Source of the DNA: G963667675 sp963667675
Lineage (GTDB): Bacteria > Chloroflexota > Dehalococcoidia > Lucifugimonadales > UBA3495
Length of the DNA: 64,000 bases
Reading direction: 5' to 3'
NCBI GenBank assembly: GCA_963667675.1
Contig: OY763929.1
Coordinates: 1,364,001-1,428,000 of the forward strand
In this document: positions 24,264 through 31,306 of the stretch, piece by piece
Layout of the letters: every line of letters starts with the position of its first letter
How positions within the stretch are numbered: position 1 is the first letter of the stretch
Translations under genes and position numbers: made by a program
Notes under the pieces: generated by a model
The model's database searches: none
What the model was told of the DNA's origin: nothing
Seen by the model: the letters and a program-made list of their open reading frames with translations, nothing else

Positions 24264-24785
24264 ATGCTGGTGCTTGGGATTGACCCCGGCACCCTGCGCA
24301 TGGGGTACGGCGTTGTCTCCGAGGACCGGCGGCTGCAGGCCGAAGACTACGGGGTCGTCGCACTCCCCGGAAAGATGCCCCTGGAACAACGTCTCTACCA
24401 GCTATACACCCACGTCCAGAACCTGATCAACGTTTTCCATCCCGACGCCGTCGCGGTGGAAGATCCCTTCGTCGGCAAGGGCGAGCGTCGCTTCGCCGGC
24501 TCGGCCATCGCCGTCGGCCAGGCCCAGGCCCTCGTGCTTATCGGCGCCGCCGGCGCCGCCGTTCCCGTGTACAAGTACCCCCCTGCCCAGGTTAAGCTGG
24601 CGGTGGCCGACTTTGGCGCCGCCACCAAGGAACAGATGCGCACGACAATATCGGCGACCCTGGGACTGCCCGATGTCCCCGCCTCCGATGCCGCCGACGC
24701 CCTCTCCGTGGCCCTGTGCCACCTGATAAGAATGGGCACCGCCGAGGCCTTGGGCAGGGAAATCCCCCAGGGTATGGAGAGGTAG
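24264..24785 (+). CDS. ruvC: Holliday junction resolvase RuvC
   Basis: A 173-residue endonuclease that resolves Holliday junctions. The acidic catalytic residues are visible in GIDPGTLRMGYG (Asp), AVEDPFVGKGERRF (Glu) and SDAADALSVALCH (two Asp). The ATG at 24264 is chosen over an upstream GTG at 24246 because GGAGGGGCGGAAG precedes it. It lies 25 bases after yebC and 3 before ruvA. Confidence 0.94.
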   Translation: MLVLGIDPGTLRMGYGVVSEDRRLQAEDYGVVALPGKMPLEQRLYQLYTHVQNLINVFHPDAVAVEDPFVGKGERRFAGSAIAVGQAQALVLIGAAGAAVPVYKYPPAQVKLAVADFGAATKEQMRTTISATLGLPDVPASDAADALSVALCHLIRMGTAEALGREIPQGMER

Positions 24786-24788
24786 TGC

Positions 24789-25370
24789 GTGATCGTCGGG
24801 GTTCAAGGCGCCCTTGAATCCGTAGGCCCCGACTGGGTCCATATCCGCGTCGGGGGCGTAACCCTCCAGGTCTTCGTGCCCGAGAGCGCGATAGGCGAGT
24901 TGGGTCCCGTGGGAGGACAGGCAAGCCTGTACACCCACCTGCGCCTGCGTGACGAACAACCCGTGCTCTACGGCTTCACCACCCAGGCGTCGTTGGAGTT
25001 GTTCCTGCTGCTCAACGGTGTTTCCGGCGTCGGCCCCCGGCTGGCCCTGGCCCTGCTGTCCAAGCTGGGCGCATCCACCCTGAACCAGGCCATCGTCTCC
25101 GGCGACATCGCTTCCCTGGCCTCGGCCACCGGCGTGGGCCGCCGCACCGCCAGCCGCATCGTTCTTGACCTCAAGGGCAAAGTCGATTCCTTCGATGCCG
25201 AAGCCCTGCCCGGCCAGGCATCGGACGACGTCGAAGTCATAGCCGCCCTCACCGCCCTCGGCTATTCCAACAACGAGGCCCGCCGGGCCGTGGCCAACAT
25301 GGACCGCAGCGAGGAACTGACCCTAGAAGACCGCATTCGCCTCGTCTTGCAGCAGATCGGCGGCGGCTGA
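24789..25370 (+). CDS. ruvA: Holliday junction DNA helicase subunit RuvA
   Basis: A 193-residue protein: an OB domain (MIVGVQGALESVGPDWVHIRVGG), two helix-hairpin-helix motifs (GVSGVGPRLALALLSKLG and ATGVGRRTASRIVLDLKGK) and a C-terminal RuvB-binding domain (ALTALGYSNNEARRAVAN). GTG start at 24789. RuvB is not adjacent. Confidence 0.95.
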   Translation: MIVGVQGALESVGPDWVHIRVGGVTLQVFVPESAIGELGPVGGQASLYTHLRLRDEQPVLYGFTTQASLELFLLLNGVSGVGPRLALALLSKLGASTLNQAIVSGDIASLASATGVGRRTASRIVLDLKGKVDSFDAEALPGQASDDVEVIAALTALGYSNNEARRAVANMDRSEELTLEDRIRLVLQQIGGG

Positions 25371-25471
25371 TGCCGCGCTTACCATTAGTCGCGACGCTAT
25401 CCGCTAGCGTGACCGGCGCACTTCAAGGTATGATTTATGTGGATGTCGGGGAATACTGACTAGCAACAATT

Positions 25472-27568
25472 ATGGTCGCCAATACCAAGAAAACAACCGA
25501 CGCGAAAGCCGCCCCCAAAGGCGGCAATGGCATTGCTTCCCCCGAGGCCCGCCCATTCGAGTTGGTTTCCGACTTCCAGATGACCGGTGACCAGCCCCAG
25601 GCCGTTGACCGCCTGGTCGACGGCCTGCTCCAGGGCACAGACCAGCAGGCCCTCATGGGCGTCACCGGCAGCGGCAAGACCTTCACCATGGCCAACGTCA
25701 TCCAGAGGGTTCAGCGCCCCACTTTGGTCATGGCCCACAACAAGACCCTGGCGGCCCAGCTTGCCACCGAGTTCAAGGAATTCTTTCCTCGCAATGCAGT
25801 CGAATTCTTCGTGTCCTACTACGACTACTACCAGCCCGAGGCCTATGTCCCCCAGTCCGACACTTACATCGAGAAGGACGCCAGCATCAACGACGAACTG
25901 GACAAGCTGCGCCTCTCCGCCACTACTTCCCTGCTCACCCGTCGCGACGTATTGATTGTCGCCTCCGTGTCCTGCATCTACGGCCTGGGCGACCCCGCGG
26001 ACTACTTCCACTTTGTCGCCCGGCTGGGTGTGGGCGACATCCGCAACCGCGGCCAGTTCGTCCGTCAGCTTGTGGACATGCAGTACGAGCGCAACGACAT
26101 GGACCTCTCCCGGGGTAGGTTCCGCATACGGGGCGACACCTTGGAATTAGTCCCTGCCTACGAAGAGGCCGCGGTCCGCATCCAGTTCTTTGGCGACGAG
26201 GTCGAGCGCATCGTCCAAGTGGACCCCCTCACCGGCGAGTTCCTGGGCGAGAAGCAGGACATCTACATCTTCCCGGCCAACCACTTCGTCACCCCCAGGG
26301 AAAAGCTGGAGATGGCTGTCAACGACATCAGGGTTGAGTTGGAAGACCAACTCAAGATGCTTCGCGACCGCGGCAAGGTGCTGGAGGCGGCAAGGCTGGA
26401 GAGCCGCACCAACTACGACTTGGAAATGCTACAGGAGACCGGCTTTTGCTCCGGCGTGGAAAACTACTCCCGCCATCTGGCCCAGCGCGCCGCCGGCAGC
26501 ACCCCCTGGACCTTGCTGGACTACTTCCCCGACGACTACCTGCTCTTCGTCGACGAGTCCCACATGATGCTGCCCCAGATTCGCGGCATGTTCCACGGCG
26601 ACATGTCCCGCAAGAAGACCTTGGTCGAGTACGGCTTTCGCCTGCCGTCGGCCCTGGACAACCGGCCCCTCAACTTTGAGGAATACGAGTCCCGCACCAA
26701 CCAGGTCGTCTACGTGTCGGCCACTCCCGGCCCCTACGAGTTGAAGCACAGTTCTGCCGTCGTCGAGCAGGTAATTAGACCCACAGGGCTGCTAGACCCC
26801 ACCGTCGAGGTCAAGCCGACAACCGGCCAGATCGACGACCTGTTACTTCAGATCAAACTCAGGGTCGAGCGGGCCGAGCGGTGCCTGGTCACCACCCTCA
26901 CCAAGCGCATGGCCGAGGAACTGGCCGACTACCTATCCGAGATGGGCATCCGCAACCACTACCTGCACTCCGACGTTCAGACACTGGACCGGGTGGAGAT
27001 TCTTCGCGACCTGCGCCTGGGAGTCTATGACGTCATCGTGGGCATCAACCTGCTGCGGGAGGGTCTGGACCTGCCCGAGGTCAGCCTCGTTGCCATCCTG
27101 GACGCCGACAAAGAAGGGTACCTGCGCTCCGACACGTCGATGATTCAGACCATCGGCCGAGCAGCCCGCCACTCCAACGGCCACGTCATCATGTACGCCG
27201 ACCGCATTACCGACTCCATGAAGCGGGCCATCGACGAGACCAACCGGCGCCGGACGATTCAGGACAACTTCAACCAGGAAAAGGGCATACAGCCCCAGAG
27301 CATCCAGAAGGAAGTCCACGACATCACCGAGAGCATCAAGGGAATCGCCGAGAACCGGGCCCGCTACCACGTCGCCCGCCAGGAAATGTCCCGATCCGAC
27401 ATGTTCCGGGTAGTCAAAGACCTGGAGACTCAGATGAAGGAAGCGGCCAGGAACCTGCAATTCGAGAAGGCGGCCCAGTTCCGCGACGAAGTATTCGAGT
27501 TACGCCGCCTGCTGGCCCTGGAAGAAAAGACCCTCACGCCGGCCGCGCTCGAAACCAACGGCGAATAG
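25472..27568 (+). CDS. uvrB: Excinuclease ABC subunit B
   Basis: A 698-residue UvrB, the damage-verifying helicase of nucleotide excision repair. Walker A GVTGSGKTFTMANVI, the beta-hairpin region VSYYDYYQPEAYVP, DESHMMLPQIRGM, helicase motifs GINLLREGLDLPEVSLVAILDADKEGYLRS and QTIGRAARHSNG, and a C-terminal UvrB/UvrC-interacting UVR helix (MKEAARNLQFEKAAQFRDE). About 25 extra polar residues precede the usual N-terminus. Confidence 0.97.
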   Translation: MVANTKKTTDAKAAPKGGNGIASPEARPFELVSDFQMTGDQPQAVDRLVDGLLQGTDQQALMGVTGSGKTFTMANVIQRVQRPTLVMAHNKTLAAQLATEFKEFFPRNAVEFFVSYYDYYQPEAYVPQSDTYIEKDASINDELDKLRLSATTSLLTRRDVLIVASVSCIYGLGDPADYFHFVARLGVGDIRNRGQFVRQLVDMQYERNDMDLSRGRFRIRGDTLELVPAYEEAAVRIQFFGDEVERIVQVDPLTGEFLGEKQDIYIFPANHFVTPREKLEMAVNDIRVELEDQLKMLRDRGKVLEAARLESRTNYDLEMLQETGFCSGVENYSRHLAQRAAGSTPWTLLDYFPDDYLLFVDESHMMLPQIRGMFHGDMSRKKTLVEYGFRLPSALDNRPLNFEEYESRTNQVVYVSATPGPYELKHSSAVVEQVIRPTGLLDPTVEVKPTTGQIDDLLLQIKLRVERAERCLVTTLTKRMAEELADYLSEMGIRNHYLHSDVQTLDRVEILRDLRLGVYDVIVGINLLREGLDLPEVSLVAILDADKEGYLRSDTSMIQTIGRAARHSNGHVIMYADRITDSMKRAIDETNRRRTIQDNFNQEKGIQPQSIQKEVHDITESIKGIAENRARYHVARQEMSRSDMFRVVKDLETQMKEAARNLQFEKAAQFRDEVFELRRLLALEEKTLTPAALETNGE

Positions 27569-27589
27569 CCTTGGCCTAACCGTCGCCCC

Positions 27590-28432
27590 TTACCCCACCG
27601 CCTGCCGCAGTTGCTCCAATACCGCTCCGTTTTCTTCGGCGGTGAAGCCGTCTACGTTGGGGACGGCCTCTCCGGTGGTGCCGTCCACTATGCCCAGGCC
27701 CACCATCCGGCCCAGCATCCCGGTCTCGTGTTCCACCGAGGGCAGCAGGGCCTCGCCGGTCAACTGCGACAACGACGCCACCAGTCCGTACCCGCCCCAG
27801 TTGGAGACGCTAGCGATGACCAGCCTGTCCACCGTGACTATTGACGGGTTGTTGGGCAGGCGTTCCACCGACGGTATGACATCCGCCAGGTTCCCCATGC
27901 CGATTTCGTTGCCCCCGTCGCCGATGGCCACCGACGGTACGTTTGACTCGAACAGGTAGTCCACCCTGGCGGTGTTGGGAGTAATGTCCACGTCCCGCAT
28001 GTTCAGGTAGGTCTCGTCCCTGGTCCGGCCGCTGCGCTCGATGGACAACAGCAGGTCTGGCTGCAATTGCTCCAAGAGTTCGGCGGCCTGCGCCCGGCTG
28101 GCCTCCACGTCGGCGATTGGAAACTCAACCACTTCCGCGCCGGCTCCGGCCAACTCCCGCATCGCGGGTCCGGTGAACGAGTCAGTCACGTAGGTGACGC
28201 GGCGTCCCAACGCTTGCAGCGCCGTTCCTATGGCGATAGCCCCGGCGGGTCCGTCGGTCTCCGGCCCTCCCGACATGGTGATGTAGTAGCCAGTGACAAT
28301 GACCGTATGGCCCGGATGGTCCAGAACGTAACTGGCCGCTTTCCGGCAAAAGTCCGATGGCAAGTGCGAGCGCAACTCGGCAACCCCCCGCTTGTCCTGC
28401 TGCAAGATAATGTCTTCTATGGACTGGCTCAT
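27590..28432 (-). CDS. DUF4392 protein, C-terminal half of D-glutamate cyclase
   Basis: A 280-residue protein with VTGYYITMSGGPETDGPAGA and IGDGGNEIGMGN, characteristic of the DUF4392 family, the C-terminal domain of animal D-glutamate cyclase (DGLUCY). That enzyme turns D-glutamate into 5-oxo-D-proline. The gene lies 63 bases downstream of a DUF1445 gene that matches the N-terminal half, so together they probably form a two-subunit version. Converges with uvrB. Confidence 0.82.
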   Translation of the reverse strand: MSQSIEDIILQQDKRGVAELRSHLPSDFCRKAASYVLDHPGHTVIVTGYYITMSGGPETDGPAGAIAIGTALQALGRRVTYVTDSFTGPAMRELAGAGAEVVEFPIADVEASRAQAAELLEQLQPDLLLSIERSGRTRDETYLNMRDVDITPNTARVDYLFESNVPSVAIGDGGNEIGMGNLADVIPSVERLPNNPSIVTVDRLVIASVSNWGGYGLVASLSQLTGEALLPSVEHETGMLGRMVGLGIVDGTTGEAVPNVDGFTAEENGAVLEQLRQAVG

Positions 28433-28495
28433 GGCCTCTCCGTCATCCTCTGGGGAATACTCTGAAACCGGGGTCCGGGTCCGACACTTGGACGG

Positions 28496-29290
28496 CTACA
28501 AGACCGCGTAGTCCACGTCCCGCTGGTCGGTTATGAACATCTTGCCCGGCCCGTGGGTCAACATCAACGAGGGCTTGCAGCTCAGCGCCACCGCTTGCGG
28601 CGTTACCCCGCAGGCCCAGAACACCGGCTCCTCGCCGGGCAGCACCTCCACCGGGTCCCCGAAGTCCGGCCGGCCCAGGTCCTTTATCCCGATGGCCGCC
28701 GGGTCGCCGATGTGCACCGGCGCTCCGTGGGTCGCCGGGAACCGGGACGTGACCTGCACCGCCCGCACTATCTGGTCCCGTTTCACCGGCCTCATGCTCA
28801 CCACCATGGGTCCGGAGAACACCCCCGCCGGAGCGGTCTCGATGTTGGTGATGTACATCGACACGTTGCACCGCTTGTCCTGGTGCCGCAGCGGAATCCC
28901 CGCCTCGACCATGGCGGTCTCGAAAGAGAAGCTGCAGCCCAGCAGGAAGGACACCAGGTCGTCCCGCCAGTAGTCCACCAGCGACTCGACCTGCGCGGTG
29001 AACTCGCCATTTTCGTACACCCGGTACGCTGGCAAATCGGTGCGGATGTCCGCTCCGGGCGCGGTCAACCTGGGATCCGTCTGTCCCGGCTCCAGCACCT
29101 CCAGCAACGGGCAAGGCTTCGGATTGCGCTGGCAAAACAGCAGGAAGTCGAAGGCCAGGTCCTTGGGCAGGATAGCCAGGTTCGCCTGCACGTGGCCTGG
29201 CGCCACGCCAGAGGTAACGCCCCGCCACTGGCCGCAGCGTATCAACTCCCGCACTTCCCTCGCCGTTTCCGGCAATACCTGGGCAGTCAT
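28496..29290 (-). CDS. DUF1445/YcsI-like protein, N-terminal half of D-glutamate cyclase
   Basis: A 264-residue protein closely following the DUF1445 pattern: VQANLAILPKDLAFDFLLFC, FLLGCSFSFETAM, FSGPMVVSMRPV, RFPATHGAPVHIGDP and PVFWACGVTPQ. Often annotated putative hydro-lyase. In animals the same domain is the first part of D-glutamate cyclase. The adjacent DUF4392 gene supports the pairing; the combined activity here is inference. Confidence 0.85.
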   Translation of the reverse strand: MTAQVLPETAREVRELIRCGQWRGVTSGVAPGHVQANLAILPKDLAFDFLLFCQRNPKPCPLLEVLEPGQTDPRLTAPGADIRTDLPAYRVYENGEFTAQVESLVDYWRDDLVSFLLGCSFSFETAMVEAGIPLRHQDKRCNVSMYITNIETAPAGVFSGPMVVSMRPVKRDQIVRAVQVTSRFPATHGAPVHIGDPAAIGIKDLGRPDFGDPVEVLPGEEPVFWACGVTPQAVALSCKPSLMLTHGPGKMFITDQRDVDYAVL

Positions 29291-29605
29291 GAACTTCCCC
29301 CTCTACCGTCGCTCAGTCCCTTGATGAAGTGCGACGATAGCTGTCGTGTTTGTCTGCCATCATAATGACAGAGCCGTGGCCGGTCAATTTCTCCCAGCCC
29401 AGTCTTCGGCCAATGTGAGCGTTCGGTCGGCGGAATCCGGTGTCATAGTCCGCCGCAACAGTCCCCTCCTTACGAAGGAGGGGATTCAGGGGAGGTTAGT
29501 GGTCGCTGGCGGGAACACCCGCCTGTAGTCCCCACTTCTAAGGTGGGACGATTGGCTACTGACAGTCGCCCCATCCAAGGCCCTATGACCGCAGATGAGG
29601 GCGTT
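29291..29605. other. Intergenic region with hairpin repeat
   Basis: About 315 bases between the DUF1445 gene start and the VapC gene end. It contains the palindromic repeat at 29463-29483 and a second hairpin GTCCCCAC/GTGGGAC (29529-29550). A 60-codon frame across it reads SPLLTKEGIQG, which I attribute to the repeat, not a gene. Confidence 0.55.
29463..29483 (+). repeat. Palindromic intergenic repeat
   Basis: CCCCTCCTT-ACG-AAGGAGGGG is a 9-bp perfect inverted repeat with a three-base loop, followed by ATTCAGGGGAGGTT. This kind of element is seen dispersed in intergenic DNA of many bacteria. Only one copy is in the window. Confidence 0.6.
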
Positions 29606-30031
29606 TCAGGCCAATGCCAAGTCGCCCAAAGTAACGACCGCGCTGCCGTGTTCCGTCGCTGCCAGCGCGTTGGCGAAACGGGTATCAGCCGTCACCAGCG
29701 TTGCCCTTATCCGATGGGCCAGGGCCAGATACAAACAGTCATACACCGGCCGGTCCAAGGCCAGCGCCAATCGGATCGCCTCCGGGCAGTGCTCGTCGTC
29801 CTCCGCCCAACGAACGGGCGCATCTGAAATTACGGCCGCCAGGGCTCCGGCTCTACTGCGCTCCAGTTCCCCCACTCGAGCCTTGCGCCACAGGGCGTTG
29901 CCGACCTCCAACGCCAGGAGACGAGGAGCATGGAGTTCATAACCGCTTTCGAGTAGCCTGTCAGCTTTGGTTGAGTGCTCCTCCTCCACGAACCACTTCA
30001 CCGCTACGCTGGCGTCCACCACCAGCCGCAT
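29606..30031 (-). CDS. vapC: VapC-type PIN-domain toxin
   Basis: A 141-residue PIN domain: VVDASVAVKWFVEEE with the first acidic residue, LEVGNALW, DRPVYDCLYLALAHRI and LVTADTRFANAL supply the other acidic residues of the RNase site. Its ATG overlaps the antitoxin stop (TGATG). It is a type II toxin-antitoxin module with 30031-30288. Confidence 0.9.
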   Translation of the reverse strand: MRLVVDASVAVKWFVEEEHSTKADRLLESGYELHAPRLLALEVGNALWRKARVGELERSRAGALAAVISDAPVRWAEDDEHCPEAIRLALALDRPVYDCLYLALAHRIRATLVTADTRFANALAATEHGSAVVTLGDLALA

Positions 30032-30288
30032 CAGATGTCCCTATGACCGCTTTCGCGGTCTTCTCTTATCAGGACTTCTGAGGGGGTCTGGTAAACCTCG
30101 CCCGTCTCCTTGCGAAATCGTTCGGACATTGCTCTGAAAGCTCCGACTTTCTCGTCAACGCTGTACACTGCCGCCTGCTCCAATATGTGGCGTGCTTCGC
30201 CTTCCAGGGAGCGGTTATTGGCGGCGGCCCTGAGCTTAAGTCGTTTGACTACGTCATCGTCCAGTCGTCGCACGTGTACGGTACCCAT
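30031..30288 (-). CDS. vapB: FitA/VapB-type ribbon-helix-helix antitoxin
   Basis: An 85-residue protein: an N-terminal RHH domain (TVHVRRLDDDVVKRLKLRAAANNRSLE, in part) then a polar C-terminal tail that would bind the toxin. A 23-bp palindrome lies 18 bases upstream of its ATG and is a likely autoregulatory operator. Confidence 0.88.
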   Translation of the reverse strand: MGTVHVRRLDDDVVKRLKLRAAANNRSLEGEARHILEQAAVYSVDEKVGAFRAMSERFRKETGEVYQTPSEVLIREDRESGHRDI

Positions 30289-30306
30289 AACTGCCCTCCA
30301 ACTTAT

Positions 30307-30329
30307 GTGCTAACAATATGTTAGCACAT
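30307..30329. promoter_or_regulatory. Operator palindrome of the VapBC module
   Basis: TGTGCTAAC-AATAT-GTTAGCACA has perfect 9-bp arms around a five-base centre, immediately upstream of the antitoxin gene. RHH antitoxins bind such sites to repress their own operon. Confidence 0.8.
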
Positions 30330-30367
30330 TTTCACAGCGATGCAATAGCCCGGTCTTGCCGGCAAGT

Positions 30368-30403
30368 CCGTTCGCCCTGAGCGTGCCCCGAGTAAGTTGA
30401 AGG
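30368..30403 (+). repeat. Dispersed repeat CCGTTCGCCCTGAGCGTG type
   Basis: Matches the copy at 46066-46091 (CCGTTCGCCCTGAGCGTGTC), but interrupted by an extra stretch (CCGAGTAA) before TTGAAGGG. Confidence 0.5.
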
Positions 30404-30524
30404 GGGAAATCGAAGGGCCAACGTACCCCCGTCGCACCGGGTGATATACTTTCCTCTGTACTCCGACGCTTCTCGAACCGCGGGAAGCGGGAGACGGCTC
30501 AAAAACCGAACGTTAACGAGTCGC

Positions 30525-31208
30525 ATGTTGGACTTACCGGTGCACAGGGTAGCCTTGCTGGCGGGCCAGAACAACGGCGTCGGCCCGCTGGTGGACATGC
30601 TTGGCCGGGCCGGCCTGGCTTGCCTGCGCGGCTCAGACCTGTCCGAGTTGGACGGCGACGGCCCGGAGCAGCAACCCGAGGCCGCCCTGGTGGACCTGGC
30701 CTCCATCGACCAGGCCCAGGGCAGGCAATTGATCGAACAGTGCAAGGACCGCCGGATCCCCGTCCTGGCCCTGGCTCCGCTGGACGGCGAGTCCGAGTAC
30801 GACCCGACCCTGAATCCCGACGAGTTGGTCTTTTATCCTGTCCGCGAGGGTGAATTGCTCCCCCGGCTCCAGCAGGCCGTCTATCGGGTTAGAGGCCCCG
30901 CCAGTTCCCAACTGCTGCGGGCCGGCGAGTTGACCATAGACCTGGAACGCTACGAGGTAATGGTCGCTGGTCGGCGGGTGTCTCTCAAATACAAGGAATT
31001 CCAGTTGCTGGTGTTGTTGGCTTCCAACCCCGGGCGGGTCTATTCCCGTGAGTCCCTGCTCAGCCAGGTGTGGGAGTACGACTACCTGGGCGGCACCCGC
31101 ACCGTCGACGTCCACGTCCGCCGCCTGCGCTCCAAGATAGAGTCCCCCGGCCGCACCTTCATAGAGACCATCTACCAGGTGGGGTATCGGTTTAAAGCTC
31201 CGGCCTAG
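30525..31208 (+). CDS. OmpR-type winged-helix regulator with degenerate receiver
   Basis: A 227-residue protein. Residues about 130-227 are a clear OmpR/PhoB DNA-binding domain (LKYKEFQLLVLLASNPGRVYSRESLLSQVWEYDY, in part, and TVDVHVRRLRSKIE). The first 110 residues have a receiver-like layout with AALVDLASID at the phospho-acceptor position, but lack the N-terminal acidic pair and the conserved Lys. It probably does not use ordinary phosphorylation, and no histidine kinase is adjacent. TGATATACT at 30443-30450 may be an extended -10. Confidence 0.82.
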   Translation: MLDLPVHRVALLAGQNNGVGPLVDMLGRAGLACLRGSDLSELDGDGPEQQPEAALVDLASIDQAQGRQLIEQCKDRRIPVLALAPLDGESEYDPTLNPDELVFYPVREGELLPRLQQAVYRVRGPASSQLLRAGELTIDLERYEVMVAGRRVSLKYKEFQLLVLLASNPGRVYSRESLLSQVWEYDYLGGTRTVDVHVRRLRSKIESPGRTFIETIYQVGYRFKAPA

Positions 31209-31223
31209 GGTGATCGTAGGAGG

Positions 31224-31259
31224 CCGTTCGCATGGGTTCGACGGGCTCACCACGAACGG
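31224..31259 (+). repeat. Dispersed repeat GTTCGACGGGCTCACCACGA type
   Basis: CCGTTCG-N-GGTTCGACGGGCTCACCACG-AACGG resembles the other dispersed CTCAG/GTCGAA repeats in this window, and is bounded by CCGTTCG and CGAACGG, a short inverted repeat. Confidence 0.45.
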
Positions 31260-31306
31260 AGTGGAATGAGGGGAGCCGCCTGTGCTGGGGCTGCCCCGCG
31301 GCAGGG

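Noticed and set aside
29346..29528. 60-codon frame reading SPLLTKEGIQG
   Set aside because: It is produced by a common palindromic intergenic repeat, not a protein gene.
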